The translations under genes and the position numbers were made by a program. Positions 1-10,178 of a stretch of 64,000 nt of DNA are shown here, in pieces. Source of the DNA: Mucilaginibacter sp. OK098 (GTDB lineage: Bacteria; Bacteroidota; Bacteroidia; Sphingobacteriales; Sphingobacteriaceae); the NCBI RefSeq assembly GCF_900142915.1, contig NZ_FRCM01000013.1, positions 1-64,000 on the forward strand, written 5' to 3'. Position 1 is the stretch's first letter, and every line of letters begins with the position of its first letter. A model generated the notes under the pieces. It worked only from the letters and a program-made list of their open reading frames with translations. It did not search any database and was not told the DNA's origin.

Positions 1-3000
1 CGCAACGGGGAGAAATACCTGGCAGGTTATTATGTATCAGCAGAAGAGTTGAGCACAGCATCGCTGAAAGCACATTTATCCGGTGCACTGCCGGAGTATA
101 TGATCCCGCAGGTATATGTTCAGCTGGCATCACTGCCACTTACACCCAACGGGAAAACAGACCGTAAAGCCTTACCGGACCCTGACTACAGCTCAGGTAC
201 AACATATACAGCCCCGGAAACAGAATTGGAAGTCAAACTGACAGCGATCTGGTCGGAAGTATTGCAGCTGGAAGAAGAACAGATAAGCGTAACAGCAGGC
301 TTTTTCGATCTTGGTGGCCATTCGCTGAAAGCGACGACCCTAATGAACAGGATCTACAAAGAGCTGCAGGTAGAAGTACCGCTGAAAGCGATCTTTAGCC
401 ACCAGGACATCAGGAGCCTTGGAGCCTATATATCAGGATTAGGAAAAACGGCCTACCAGACCATAGAAAAGGCGGTACGCAAAGAGCGTTATGCACTCTC
501 GTCAGGTCAGCAGCGGATGTATTTTTTATACGAGCTTGACCGCACGTCGCTGGCGTATAACATGCCCTACGTAGTAGAGCTGGAGGGAGCGTTGGACGAG
601 GAAAGGCTGAATGAAGCATTCCGTAGCTTGATAAAACGCCATGAAAGTCTTCGCACCATATTTGAAGTGGTAGAAGGTGACGTTGTGCAACGCATCAACG
701 AAACAACAGACTTTACGATTGACCATTACGAAGCAACAGATGCAAATGAAATAGCAGCACAAATCACCTCGTTCATCCGTCCATTCGATCTTAATTCAGG
801 TCCGCTGTTACGGATAGGGCTGGTAAAAGTATCAAAAGACAGCCATTTGTTACTGGCAGACATGCACCATATCATCACAGACGGTGTATCTCAGGGGATC
901 CTGATCCGTGACTTTATGGAACTGTACGAAAAAGGGAACCTTCCGGCATTAGCCTTACAATATAAAGATTACTCAGAGTGGCAGCACAGCCAAACCCAGC
1001 AGGAGCAGCTCAACAGTCAGCGCAGTTACTGGAAAGAAAAGTTTTCAGGCGAGCTGAGTGTACTGGAGTTGCCGCAGGACCATAGCCGTCCATCGGTAAA
1101 GAGCTACCAGGGGAGCAGCAGCACATTTACGCTGAACAGGGAAGAAACACAGCAGCTGAAGGCGCTTGGCGAAGAAAGCGGGGCAACACTGTTCATGACG
1201 CTGCTGTCGGTGCTGAACGTATTGCTGGGCAAGCTGGGCAACCAGGAAGACATCACGATAGGTACACCGATAGCAGGCCGCTACCATGCGGAGCTGGAAG
1301 GGATCATCGGTCTGTTTGTAAACACGCTGGCTCTGCGCAACCATCCAAAGGGAGAGCTGAGCTTCCGCGAGTTTTTGGAAGCAGTAAAAACCAGCTCGCT
1401 GTCGGGCTTTGAGCACCAGCTGTATCCTTATGAAGAACTGGTGAATGAGCTGGAACTGCCGCGTGATACCGGACGTAACCCGTTGTTCGATGTGATGTTC
1501 ACGTTCCAGAACTTCCGCCAGGATGAGCTGCAGATCCCGGGATTACAGCTAAAGTTCAGAGACGGGGATCACGGCATCTCGAAGTTCGACCTCACGTTAA
1601 TCGCGGTGGAAGCCGGAGAAGAATTGGAGCTGACCTTTGAATACAGCACATCCTTATTCGAAGCGGGGACGATAGACCGTTTCATCTCGTATTTCAAACG
1701 AATCGTAACAGAGGTGACTGTGGATGCCAATAAACAACTATTGCAGATGGACATTTTATCATCCTCCGAGCGGAACATGCTCTTATATGAGTTCAATGCA
1801 ACGGCGGTGGACTATCCGCGTGATCAAACGATCATAGATTTGTTCGAGACTCAGGCAGGAAGAACGCCGGACCAAACAGCACTCATATTGGGCAAAGAGC
1901 GGATGAGCTACGGGGAGCTGTTGCTTCGTGCGGACCATGAAGCGTCCATACTGATAGCGCGCGGTGTGAAGCAGGACGAGGTAGTAGGATTGCTGTGCGA
2001 GCGCTCGTTCGAGCTGCTGATCGGCATGCTGGGGATCCTGAAGGCAGGCGCAGCGTATATGCCATTAGATCCGAATTACCCTGCAGACCGGATCAGCTAC
2101 ATGCTGGAAGACAGCAGCGCGCGGCTGTTACTGAGCAGTGCCTCATGCAAAGCAAGATTTAGCGGGGAACAACAGGTTATAGCGATCACGGATGCTGCTT
2201 CGGCACTACCGGAACAAAAAAAGATAAAGAGTTTGGCGCAGGCAGACAGCCTGGCCTATGTGATCTATACCTCAGGCTCAACCGGCCGTCCCAAAGGGGT
2301 GATGATCCCACACCGTGCGGTAACCAATTTCAGCAAAGGGATGAGCGACCTGATCGAATTCACAGGGAAGACCCTGTTATCGGTAACGACTTTTTCGTTC
2401 GATATCTTCGTACTGGAGTCGCTGGTACCGCTGCAGTATGGGGCAACGATAGTACTGGCAGACGATAATGAGCAGCATGACCCCTCGCTGCTGGAGGCAG
2501 CGATAGTGGAGAACAAGGTGAACATGCTGCAGATCACACCATCACTGATGAAAGCGGTAACAGAGCATGCAGGCTCGCTGAAAGCGCTGGGCAACTTAAG
2601 CGATATTATGATCGGCGGGGAAGCCTTTCCGTCAGCATTGCTTCAAACATTACAGCAAAACACAAGGGCCCGCATCTTCAATATGTACGGCCCAACGGAA
2701 ACCACCGTATGGTCATCAGTTAAAGAGCTGACCAATGAGCAGGAGATTACGATCGGCAAACCGATCGCCAATACGCAGGTATATATATTAAATAAAGAGG
2801 GGCAGCTGCAGCCTGCCGGCGTAGCAGGAGAGCTGTGCATTTCAGGTGATGGCTTATCACGGGGTTACCTGAACAAGCCGGAGCTGACAGCGGAGCGGTT
2901 TATAGGCCATCCGTACAAAGCAGGAGAAAAACTTTACCGGACAGGCGACCTTGCACGCTGGTTACCCGATGGCGACATCGAGCACCTGGGCAGGATGGAC

Positions 3001-6000
3001 GACCAGGTGAAGATCCGTGGCTATAGGATAGAACTGGGTGAGATAGAAAGCCAGCTATTATCCTATGAAAACATTAAAGAAGCGGTAGTAGTAGCCAAAG
3101 AACGCAACGGGGAGAAATACCTGGCAGGTTATTATGTATCAGCAGAAGAGTTGAGCACAGCATCGCTGAAAGCACATTTATCCGGTGCACTGCCGGAATA
3201 TATGATCCCGCAGGTATATGTACAACTGACCGAGCTGCCATTAACCCCTAACGGAAAAATAGACCGCAAAGCCTTACCGGACCCGGACTACAGCTCAGGA
3301 GAAGCATATACAGCAGCGTCAACGCCGCTGGAAGCAAAGCTGGTAGAAATCTGGTCAGAAGTATTGCAACTGGAACAAGAGCAGATCAGCGTAACGGCAG
3401 GCTTTTTCGATCTTGGCGGGCATTCGCTGAAAGCGACCACGCTGGTGAACAGGATCTACAAAGAGCTGCAGGTAGAAGTGCCGCTGAAAGCGATCTTTAG
3501 CCACCAGGACATCAGGAGCCTAGGAGAATATATCTCAGGCCTGGGAAAAACAGCCTACCAGTCGATAGAGAAGGCGGTACGCAAAGACCATTATGCCCTC
3601 TCATCAGGACAGCAGCGGATGTATTTCTTATACGATCTTGACCGCACGTCGCTGGCGTATAACATGCCCTACGTAGTAGAGCTAGAGGGCGCACTGGACG
3701 TGGAACGGCTGAATGAAGCCTTCGGGAGCCTTATCGCACGCCATGAAAGCCTTCGGACCACGTTTGAAGTATCAGCAGGTGACGTAGTGCAACGCATAAA
3801 TGAAACAACAAACTTTACGATCAGCCATTACGAGGCAGCAGATGCCGCAGCAACGGCAGCCGTAATCACCTCGTTCATCCGGCCGTTCGACCTGGGTGCA
3901 GGCCCGCTAATACGGGTAGGACTGGTAAAAACAGCACAAGAGAGTCACCTGTTACTGGCAGATATGCACCATATCATAACAGACGGCGTATCGCAGGGAA
4001 TCCTGATCAGGGACTTTATGGAACTGTACGAAAAAGGAAGCCTTCCGGCATTAGCCTTACAATATAAAGATTACTCAGAGTGGCAGCACAGCCAGGCCCA
4101 GCAGGAACAACTCAGCAGCCAGCGCAGTTACTGGAAAGAAAAGTTTTCAGGAGAGCTGAGCGTACTGGACCTTCCGCAGGACCATAGCCGTCCGCAGGTA
4201 AAGAGTTACCAGGGGAGCAGCCGAACATTTACCCTTGACAGGGAAGAAACAAAAGCGCTGAAGGCGGTTGGAGAAAAGAGCGAAGCGACACTGTTCATGA
4301 CGCTGCTGTCGGTACTGAACGTATTGCTGGGCAAGTTGAGCAACCAGGAAGACATCACGATAGGTACACCGATAGCCGGGCGTTACCATGCGGAGCTGGA
4401 AGGAATCATCGGGCTGTTCGTAAACACGCTGGCCTTACGCAACCATCCAAAGGGTGAGCTGAGCTTCCGCGAGTTTTTGGAAGAAGTAAAAACCAATTCG
4501 CTGTCGGGCTTTGAAAACCAGTTGTATCCGTATGAAGAGCTGGTGAATGAACTGGAACTGCCGCGTGATACAGGGCGTAACCCGTTGTTCGATGTGATGT
4601 TCACATTCCAGAACTTCCGTCAGGATGAGCTGCAGATCCCCGGATTACAGCTAAAGTTCCGTGACGCTGATCACGGCATCTCGAAATTCGATATAGAAGT
4701 AACCGCAACAGTTTCTGAAGACGAGTTGCATTTCACCTTCGAATATAGCACAGCTTTATTCGAAGCAGGAACGATAGACCGTTTCATCTCGTACTTCAAA
4801 CGGATCGTAACGGAGGTCACCGCTGATGCCAATAAACAATTATCTCAGATCGACATTTTATCACCGTCAGAGCAGAACAGGCTCTTAAATGAGTTCAATG
4901 CAACGGCGGTAGATTATCCAAGAGATAAAACGATCATCGATCTGTTCGAGGCCCAGGTAGAAAGAACGCCCGATAATGTGGCGGTTGTTTATGGATCTCA
5001 TACGCTTACTTATAAAGAGCTGAATGAAAAAGCCGACCGGTTGGCAGCTTACCTGCAACAGGCAGAAGGCGTTAAAACAGGCGATAGAGTTGGTTTATTA
5101 CTGGAAAGGGAAGAAGAGCTTTTCCCGTCGATATTCGGGATCCTGAAAGCAGGGGCAGTATATGTACCGCTTTCTGTTAATTACCCATCAGCCAGGCTGA
5201 ACACTATTATAACAGATGCCGGGTTAAAAGTTTTGATCACCCGTACCCGGTATATCGAAGCCTTGTCGCCGGAGATGGGCACGGGCTTGTTAAACCTTGA
5301 TATTTCAGCGGAAAAAATACAAGCATCCTCCGGAGCGCTTCAGGGCGGATCCGGGCCAGCTGATCTGGCGTATATCATCTATACTTCCGGTTCAACAGGT
5401 CAGCCCAAGGGGGTGATGATAGAACATGGTTCAGTAGTTAACCGTTTGCTTTGGATGCAGGAGGAATACCCGCTAAGTTCAAAAGATGTACTGTTACAAA
5501 AAACCTCACTGGTATTTGACGTATCGGTATGGGAGTTATTCTGGTGGTCGTTTACCGGCGCATCAGTTTGTGTTCCGGCTGCTGAGACAGAGAAAGACCC
5601 GGCTAAGCTGATAGATGAGATAGCCCTCCATGGTGTAACGACGATCCACTTTGTACCGTCGATGTTAAGTGTCTTCTTAGACGCGGCAGCCCGTGATAAA
5701 ACAGGGCGACTAAGCAGCCTTCGGCAGGTTTTTGCGAGCGGGGAGGCATTGGGAGCAGAGCAGGTAAACCGTTTTGCAGGGATCCTGTATCAGACCAGCG
5801 GGACAAGACTGATCAACCTTTACGGACCTACAGAAGCAACGGTAGATGTAACTTATTATGAATGTGACCTAAGCATAAAAAATGCAATGATCCCTATCGG
5901 TAAGCCAATTGCCAATACGCAGATGTATGTTTTAGACAAAAATACAGCATTGAGCCCGTCAGGCGTAGCAGGCGAGCTCTGCATCTCGGGTGTGGGCTTA

Positions 6001-8043
6001 TCACGTGGTTACCTGAACAAGCCGGAGCTGACAGCAGAGCGGTTTATTGACCATCCTTACAAAGCAGGCGAAAAGCTTTACCGTACAGGAGACCTTGCAC
6101 GGTGGTTACCGGATGGGAACATCGAGTACCTTGGCAGGATAGACGACCAGGTGAAGATCCGTGGCTATAGAATTGAGCTTGGCGAGATAGAAAGCCAGCT
6201 GGTTAGTCATCCTGAGATCCGCGAAGCGGTAGTAGTGACCCGCGAACGTGAAGGAGAGAAATACCTGGTTGGTTACTACGTATCTAACGATGTGCTGAAC
6301 ATATCTGATTTGAAAACTCATCTGTCAAAGACACTGCCGGAATATATGATCCCGTCGTACTTTGTACACCTTACCGCCATACCACTTAGCATTAATGGAA
6401 AAGCTGATCGTAAAAGTTTACCTAAACCGGAGCTTACTATAGGAGAAAGTTATGTAGCCCCATCAAACGAAACGGAAAGAAAACTCACTGCTATATGGAG
6501 CGAGGTTTTGGAGCTTGATCAGAACGCTATTAGTACAGATGCAAACTTTTTTGAGTTAGGCGGGCACTCCATTCATGCTGTACAGGTAACTAATAAGATC
6601 CAGGGTGTTTTTTCAGTAGAGATGGGATTACGACAAATATTTGAAAGCAATACCGTAGCAGAGTTAGCCCGGTTCATTGAACATGCCCAACCTGGCAGCG
6701 AAAGTTCAATACCAAAAACAGAAAGGAAACAGTATTATCTAACATCGCCTGCCCAGGAAAGGATGTATTTCGGCTACCTGTTAGATACAGATAATACAAA
6801 CCGTAATATTAGTTCGATGATAGAATTAAACAAGGCGCCTGATGTGAAACAATTGGAAAAGGCTTTCCAGGCTTTAATAAAAAGACATTCAGGTTTAAGA
6901 ACTTGTTTTGAATTAACAAACGAGGGAGTGGTTCAGCAAATAGTACCGGATGTGAACTTTGAATTGAAGTGTTTTGACCTCGGTAATGAAACACTTGAAA
7001 GCTGCTTTATGGCGTTTATACAGCCCTTTGATTTATCAAAAGCACCCCTTATCAAAGCGTTAGTAGTTAAGGGAGAAAGCAAAAACTATTTATTTATCGA
7101 CATTCATCATATAGTTTGTGATGGCGCCTCGGTAAATATTTTAACCCGTGACCTAAGGGATTTATATTTAGGTAAAAAGCTACCGGAACTGGAACTGGAA
7201 TATATTGACTTTGCAGAGTGGGTTAGGAAAGAGACAGAAAATCAGGGGAGGCACAAGAACTACTGGTCAAACAAACTGTATGGGAACTTAAAAAGATTAA
7301 ACCTTCCCATTTTACAGGAAAGGGAATTGGTAGAAAATAATGCGGTATCCAAAATGATATTTTCTATCGGGAATGATCTTTACAGAAAAATAAAATTGTT
7401 TTCGAGAGAAGCCGAAGTTACTGATTTTATGTTTTTCCTTTCCGTTTACTACCTGATGTTAAATAAAATAACAGGAGACCAGGATGTTATAATCGGTACA
7501 GATGCCATAGGGAGAAGTTCAAAAGATCTCCAGGAGATTGTGGGAACGTTTGTTAATATCCTTCCTTTAAGAGTAGATGTTAATGGCAGCAGTAAGTATT
7601 CAAGATTCCTGAACCAGGTAAAAGAATGTGTTTTGGAAGCTTTCGATCACCAGGCATATCCATACGATCAGATCGTATCACTGGTTAGTTCCGAAATAAA
7701 ACAATTGGTTGATGTACATTTTTCATTTGACAACACAATTGATAACGGTCAGGAACTGGGAGATCTGCAGTTTAAAAACGTAGCTATTGAGGAAGAAGAG
7801 GGAGCCGACCATAGAAACACTGAGATTAACAACACGCAAAGTGCTGAATACGATCTGGAGGTTGTGGTAAGTGAAAATGAAGATCAGTTTCAAATATTGT
7901 TTAATTACAATAGCTCATTGTATGACGACGATACCATAAAAATTTTCATAGATATCTTTATTAATATCATAAGCAACGTTGTAAACAACCCAAAAATAGA
8001 AATAGATAAAATAGGCATCGAATCTGAAGTAAGTATGTCATAA
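1..8043 (+). CDS. Nonribosomal peptide synthetase, 5' end outside the window: (A)-T-C-A-T-C-A-T-C
   Basis: The reading frame is open from base 1, so about 2680 C-terminal residues are seen and the true start lies upstream. Visible in order: the tail of an adenylation domain (A10 NGK near residue 50), a carrier domain (LGGHS, Ser about 108), a condensation domain (about 164-590, HHIITDG), A (about 600-1090, YTSGSTG core), T (about 1141), C (about 1196-1625), A (about 1640-2140), T (LGGHS, about 2190) and a final, more divergent C (HHIVCDG). Reading the Stachelhaus positions by eye gives DILQMGMVWK for the first complete A, which matches the usual glycine code, and DVWHFSLVDK for the second, the serine code known from EntF. 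There is no epimerase and no thioesterase domain. The terminal C should accept the residue loaded by the NRPS two genes downstream. The modules are very similar to each other in DNA sequence. Confidence 0.95.
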   Translation, partial: RNGEKYLAGYYVSAEELSTASLKAHLSGALPEYMIPQVYVQLASLPLTPNGKTDRKALPDPDYSSGTTYTAPETELEVKLTAIWSEVLQLEEEQISVTAGFFDLGGHSLKATTLMNRIYKELQVEVPLKAIFSHQDIRSLGAYISGLGKTAYQTIEKAVRKERYALSSGQQRMYFLYELDRTSLAYNMPYVVELEGALDEERLNEAFRSLIKRHESLRTIFEVVEGDVVQRINETTDFTIDHYEATDANEIAAQITSFIRPFDLNSGPLLRIGLVKVSKDSHLLLADMHHIITDGVSQGILIRDFMELYEKGNLPALALQYKDYSEWQHSQTQQEQLNSQRSYWKEKFSGELSVLELPQDHSRPSVKSYQGSSSTFTLNREETQQLKALGEESGATLFMTLLSVLNVLLGKLGNQEDITIGTPIAGRYHAELEGIIGLFVNTLALRNHPKGELSFREFLEAVKTSSLSGFEHQLYPYEELVNELELPRDTGRNPLFDVMFTFQNFRQDELQIPGLQLKFRDGDHGISKFDLTLIAVEAGEELELTFEYSTSLFEAGTIDRFISYFKRIVTEVTVDANKQLLQMDILSSSERNMLLYEFNATAVDYPRDQTIIDLFETQAGRTPDQTALILGKERMSYGELLLRADHEASILIARGVKQDEVVGLLCERSFELLIGMLGILKAGAAYMPLDPNYPADRISYMLEDSSARLLLSSASCKARFSGEQQVIAITDAASALPEQKKIKSLAQADSLAYVIYTSGSTGRPKGVMIPHRAVTNFSKGMSDLIEFTGKTLLSVTTFSFDIFVLESLVPLQYGATIVLADDNEQHDPSLLEAAIVENKVNMLQITPSLMKAVTEHAGSLKALGNLSDIMIGGEAFPSALLQTLQQNTRARIFNMYGPTETTVWSSVKELTNEQEITIGKPIANTQVYILNKEGQLQPAGVAGELCISGDGLSRGYLNKPELTAERFIGHPYKAGEKLYRTGDLARWLPDGDIEHLGRMDDQVKIRGYRIELGEIESQLLSYENIKEAVVVAKERNGEKYLAGYYVSAEELSTASLKAHLSGALPEYMIPQVYVQLTELPLTPNGKIDRKALPDPDYSSGEAYTAASTPLEAKLVEIWSEVLQLEQEQISVTAGFFDLGGHSLKATTLVNRIYKELQVEVPLKAIFSHQDIRSLGEYISGLGKTAYQSIEKAVRKDHYALSSGQQRMYFLYDLDRTSLAYNMPYVVELEGALDVERLNEAFGSLIARHESLRTTFEVSAGDVVQRINETTNFTISHYEAADAAATAAVITSFIRPFDLGAGPLIRVGLVKTAQESHLLLADMHHIITDGVSQGILIRDFMELYEKGSLPALALQYKDYSEWQHSQAQQEQLSSQRSYWKEKFSGELSVLDLPQDHSRPQVKSYQGSSRTFTLDREETKALKAVGEKSEATLFMTLLSVLNVLLGKLSNQEDITIGTPIAGRYHAELEGIIGLFVNTLALRNHPKGELSFREFLEEVKTNSLSGFENQLYPYEELVNELELPRDTGRNPLFDVMFTFQNFRQDELQIPGLQLKFRDADHGISKFDIEVTATVSEDELHFTFEYSTALFEAGTIDRFISYFKRIVTEVTADANKQLSQIDILSPSEQNRLLNEFNATAVDYPRDKTIIDLFEAQVERTPDNVAVVYGSHTLTYKELNEKADRLAAYLQQAEGVKTGDRVGLLLEREEELFPSIFGILKAGAVYVPLSVNYPSARLNTIITDAGLKVLITRTRYIEALSPEMGTGLLNLDISAEKIQASSGALQGGSGPADLAYIIYTSGSTGQPKGVMIEHGSVVNRLLWMQEEYPLSSKDVLLQKTSLVFDVSVWELFWWSFTGASVCVPAAETEKDPAKLIDEIALHGVTTIHFVPSMLSVFLDAAARDKTGRLSSLRQVFASGEALGAEQVNRFAGILYQTSGTRLINLYGPTEATVDVTYYECDLSIKNAMIPIGKPIANTQMYVLDKNTALSPSGVAGELCISGVGLSRGYLNKPELTAERFIDHPYKAGEKLYRTGDLARWLPDGNIEYLGRIDDQVKIRGYRIELGEIESQLVSHPEIREAVVVTREREGEKYLVGYYVSNDVLNISDLKTHLSKTLPEYMIPSYFVHLTAIPLSINGKADRKSLPKPELTIGESYVAPSNETERKLTAIWSEVLELDQNAISTDANFFELGGHSIHAVQVTNKIQGVFSVEMGLRQIFESNTVAELARFIEHAQPGSESSIPKTERKQYYLTSPAQERMYFGYLLDTDNTNRNISSMIELNKAPDVKQLEKAFQALIKRHSGLRTCFELTNEGVVQQIVPDVNFELKCFDLGNETLESCFMAFIQPFDLSKAPLIKALVVKGESKNYLFIDIHHIVCDGASVNILTRDLRDLYLGKKLPELELEYIDFAEWVRKETENQGRHKNYWSNKLYGNLKRLNLPILQERELVENNAVSKMIFSIGNDLYRKIKLFSREAEVTDFMFFLSVYYLMLNKITGDQDVIIGTDAIGRSSKDLQEIVGTFVNILPLRVDVNGSSKYSRFLNQVKECVLEAFDHQAYPYDQIVSLVSSEIKQLVDVHFSFDNTIDNGQELGDLQFKNVAIEEEEGADHRNTEINNTQSAEYDLEVVVSENEDQFQILFNYNSSLYDDDTIKIFIDIFINIISNVVNNPKIEIDKIGIESEVSMS

Positions 8044-8271
8044 CCTTTGGCACTGCCTGTTATGGTTTGTTTGAAAGAGAACATGTAAAACAGTCCTCTT
8101 TTATCCTAAACCACTTATATCACCCGGCATTACCAGCCCGGGTGATATTTAACACCTCAACAAATATTCATTTTAATTCTCTGATCGGCCGCGTTTTATC
8201 GCGGGTTGATTATGGATACACCATTCCGGCTTAACAGTAATTTATTTTTTAACCAATCACAACAATCATAT

Positions 8272-10137
8272 ATGTGCGGCATTTGCGGATTTGTAAAATA
8301 CGGTGAAAGAGTTTCTGAAGGAGACAAGATCACATTGAGTAAGATGAATGATAAACTCATTCATCGCGGGCCTGATGCAAAAAACACGTTGTTTTTTGAT
8401 AACGTGGCATTAGGTTTTACCAGGCTCAGCATAATTGGCCTTGAAAACGGGATGCAGCCCATATATAATGAAGATGAAAACCTGGTGCTCATCTGCAACG
8501 GGGAAATATTTAATTACATCGAGTTAAAGAAATATCTCAAATCCCGCGGACATTCATTTAAAACAGAATCTGATGTTGAGGTAATACTGCATTTGTATGA
8601 GGAAAAAGGAACAGCGTTTCTTAATGACCTGAATGGCCAGTTTGCTTTTGCTCTTTTTGATAAAAGAAAGAAAATGTTGTTTTGCGCCAGGGACCAGATG
8701 GGGATCCTGCCTTTCTTTTACACGTTTGTTAACAACACCTTCATATTCGGGTCGGAGGTGAAGGCCATATTGGAGCACCCTTCCGTATCGCCCAGCGTAG
8801 ATGTTACAGGGCTCGACCAGATCTTTACATTTCCGGGGCTTATAAGTCCCCGCACGATGTTTAAAAACATTCACTCGCTGGAAAATGGCCATTTCTTACT
8901 GGTCGGCAATGATGGGAAGATCACCGATCATGAATATTGGGACCTACCTCAAAACCCGCCCGAAAGTGCAGCAAATGAAAAAAGTGAGCAGGAATATTTA
9001 GAAGAACTTGAATATCATTTCGAGAACTCGGTAAAATTACGTTTGAGATCAGATGTTCCTACGGGCCTTTATTTAAGTGGCGGCCTCGACTCATCTCTGA
9101 TAGCTATGAAGGTTGATCAGCTTTCTGAGCAGAATAACAAAAAGGGATTTTCAATTGACTTTCCTGATTCACAGATCTCAGAATCTGTATATCAAAAAAT
9201 AATTGCAAAAAGCAGCCATTCAGACCTTTATCAAAAAACCTTCTTATCCAACGACATAAGTGAACGATTGCCACGCGCTATCTATCATAGCGAATGCCCC
9301 ATAAAAGAAACTTATAATACAGCTTCGTTACACCTGTCGCAAGCGGTTAGAGATAAGCAGCTGAAGGTGATCTTATCTGGTGAGGGAGCAGATGAGTTTT
9401 TTGCCGGCTATGTAGGTTACCGGTTTGATAAGATGAGAGCTATGGGTTTAACCAACAATACGGTTTCACCAGAGGAGTTTGATTTACGAAACAAGGTATG
9501 GGGCGACGGCAATTTTTATTATGAAAATAGTTTTCTTGAAGCTGAGCGATTGAAAAAGGAAATCTATGCTGATGGCTTATTATCCAGTTTTGACGAGATA
9601 AATTGTCTGAATCATCAAATTATTGATCATGAAAAAATAAAAGCAAGAGATGTTCTGAACAAAAGATCTTACATCGATTATAAGCTCAGAATGGTTGACC
9701 ATTTAATTTCAGATCACGGTGACAGGATGGCAATGGCGAACTCAGTAGAGGTTAGGTATCCTTTTTTGGATAAGAATCTTGTAGAGTTTTCTACCAGGGT
9801 TCCTTCTGATCTGAAGTTGCGGGATTTTACTGAAAAATACCTCCTTCGCAGGCTCGCAGAAAAAAGTGTTCCCAAAGAAATTTTAAACAGGGAAAAGTTT
9901 GGGTTTGTAGCTCCCGGAAGCCCTTATTTATTGCAGAAGAATATCGAATATATCAACGATATCCTGTCATACGATAGGATTAAAAAGCAAGGCTTTTTTA
10001 ATGCAGATCACATAGAAAAGCTAAAAAAACAATACAGCACACCAGGTTTTTCAATCAATGCCCCATTCGAAACGGATCTATTAATTATCGTCATAACGTT
10101 CGGGATTTTCCTGGAACAATTTATTGAAAAACGATAA
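8272..10137 (+). CDS. Asparagine synthetase B-like glutamine amidotransferase inside the NRPS operon
   Basis: The protein has 621 residues. I chose the ATG at 8272, not the in-frame one at 8206, because it places Cys directly after Met (MCGICGFV), the catalytic N-terminal Cys of class II glutamine amidotransferases. An N-terminal glutaminase domain (about 1-215) is followed by a synthetase domain with the ATP-pyrophosphatase motif SGGLDSS, EGADEFF and a later RYPFLD. Members of this family use glutamine ammonia and ATP to amidate an aspartate or another carboxylate. Both active sites look intact. Lying between two NRPS genes, it probably makes an amidated building block or amidates the peptide. 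It could also simply supply Asn. The substrate cannot be told from sequence. Confidence 0.88.
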   Translation: MCGICGFVKYGERVSEGDKITLSKMNDKLIHRGPDAKNTLFFDNVALGFTRLSIIGLENGMQPIYNEDENLVLICNGEIFNYIELKKYLKSRGHSFKTESDVEVILHLYEEKGTAFLNDLNGQFAFALFDKRKKMLFCARDQMGILPFFYTFVNNTFIFGSEVKAILEHPSVSPSVDVTGLDQIFTFPGLISPRTMFKNIHSLENGHFLLVGNDGKITDHEYWDLPQNPPESAANEKSEQEYLEELEYHFENSVKLRLRSDVPTGLYLSGGLDSSLIAMKVDQLSEQNNKKGFSIDFPDSQISESVYQKIIAKSSHSDLYQKTFLSNDISERLPRAIYHSECPIKETYNTASLHLSQAVRDKQLKVILSGEGADEFFAGYVGYRFDKMRAMGLTNNTVSPEEFDLRNKVWGDGNFYYENSFLEAERLKKEIYADGLLSSFDEINCLNHQIIDHEKIKARDVLNKRSYIDYKLRMVDHLISDHGDRMAMANSVEVRYPFLDKNLVEFSTRVPSDLKLRDFTEKYLLRRLAEKSVPKEILNREKFGFVAPGSPYLLQKNIEYINDILSYDRIKKQGFFNADHIEKLKKQYSTPGFSINAPFETDLLIIVITFGIFLEQFIEKR

Positions 10138-10178
10138 GCCTCAAAAATTTATATCTATCACAATTTAACTGCATTTTT

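Noticed and set aside
8206..8271. Upstream start of the AsnB-like gene
   Set aside because: It would bury the catalytic Cys that must follow the initiator Met.
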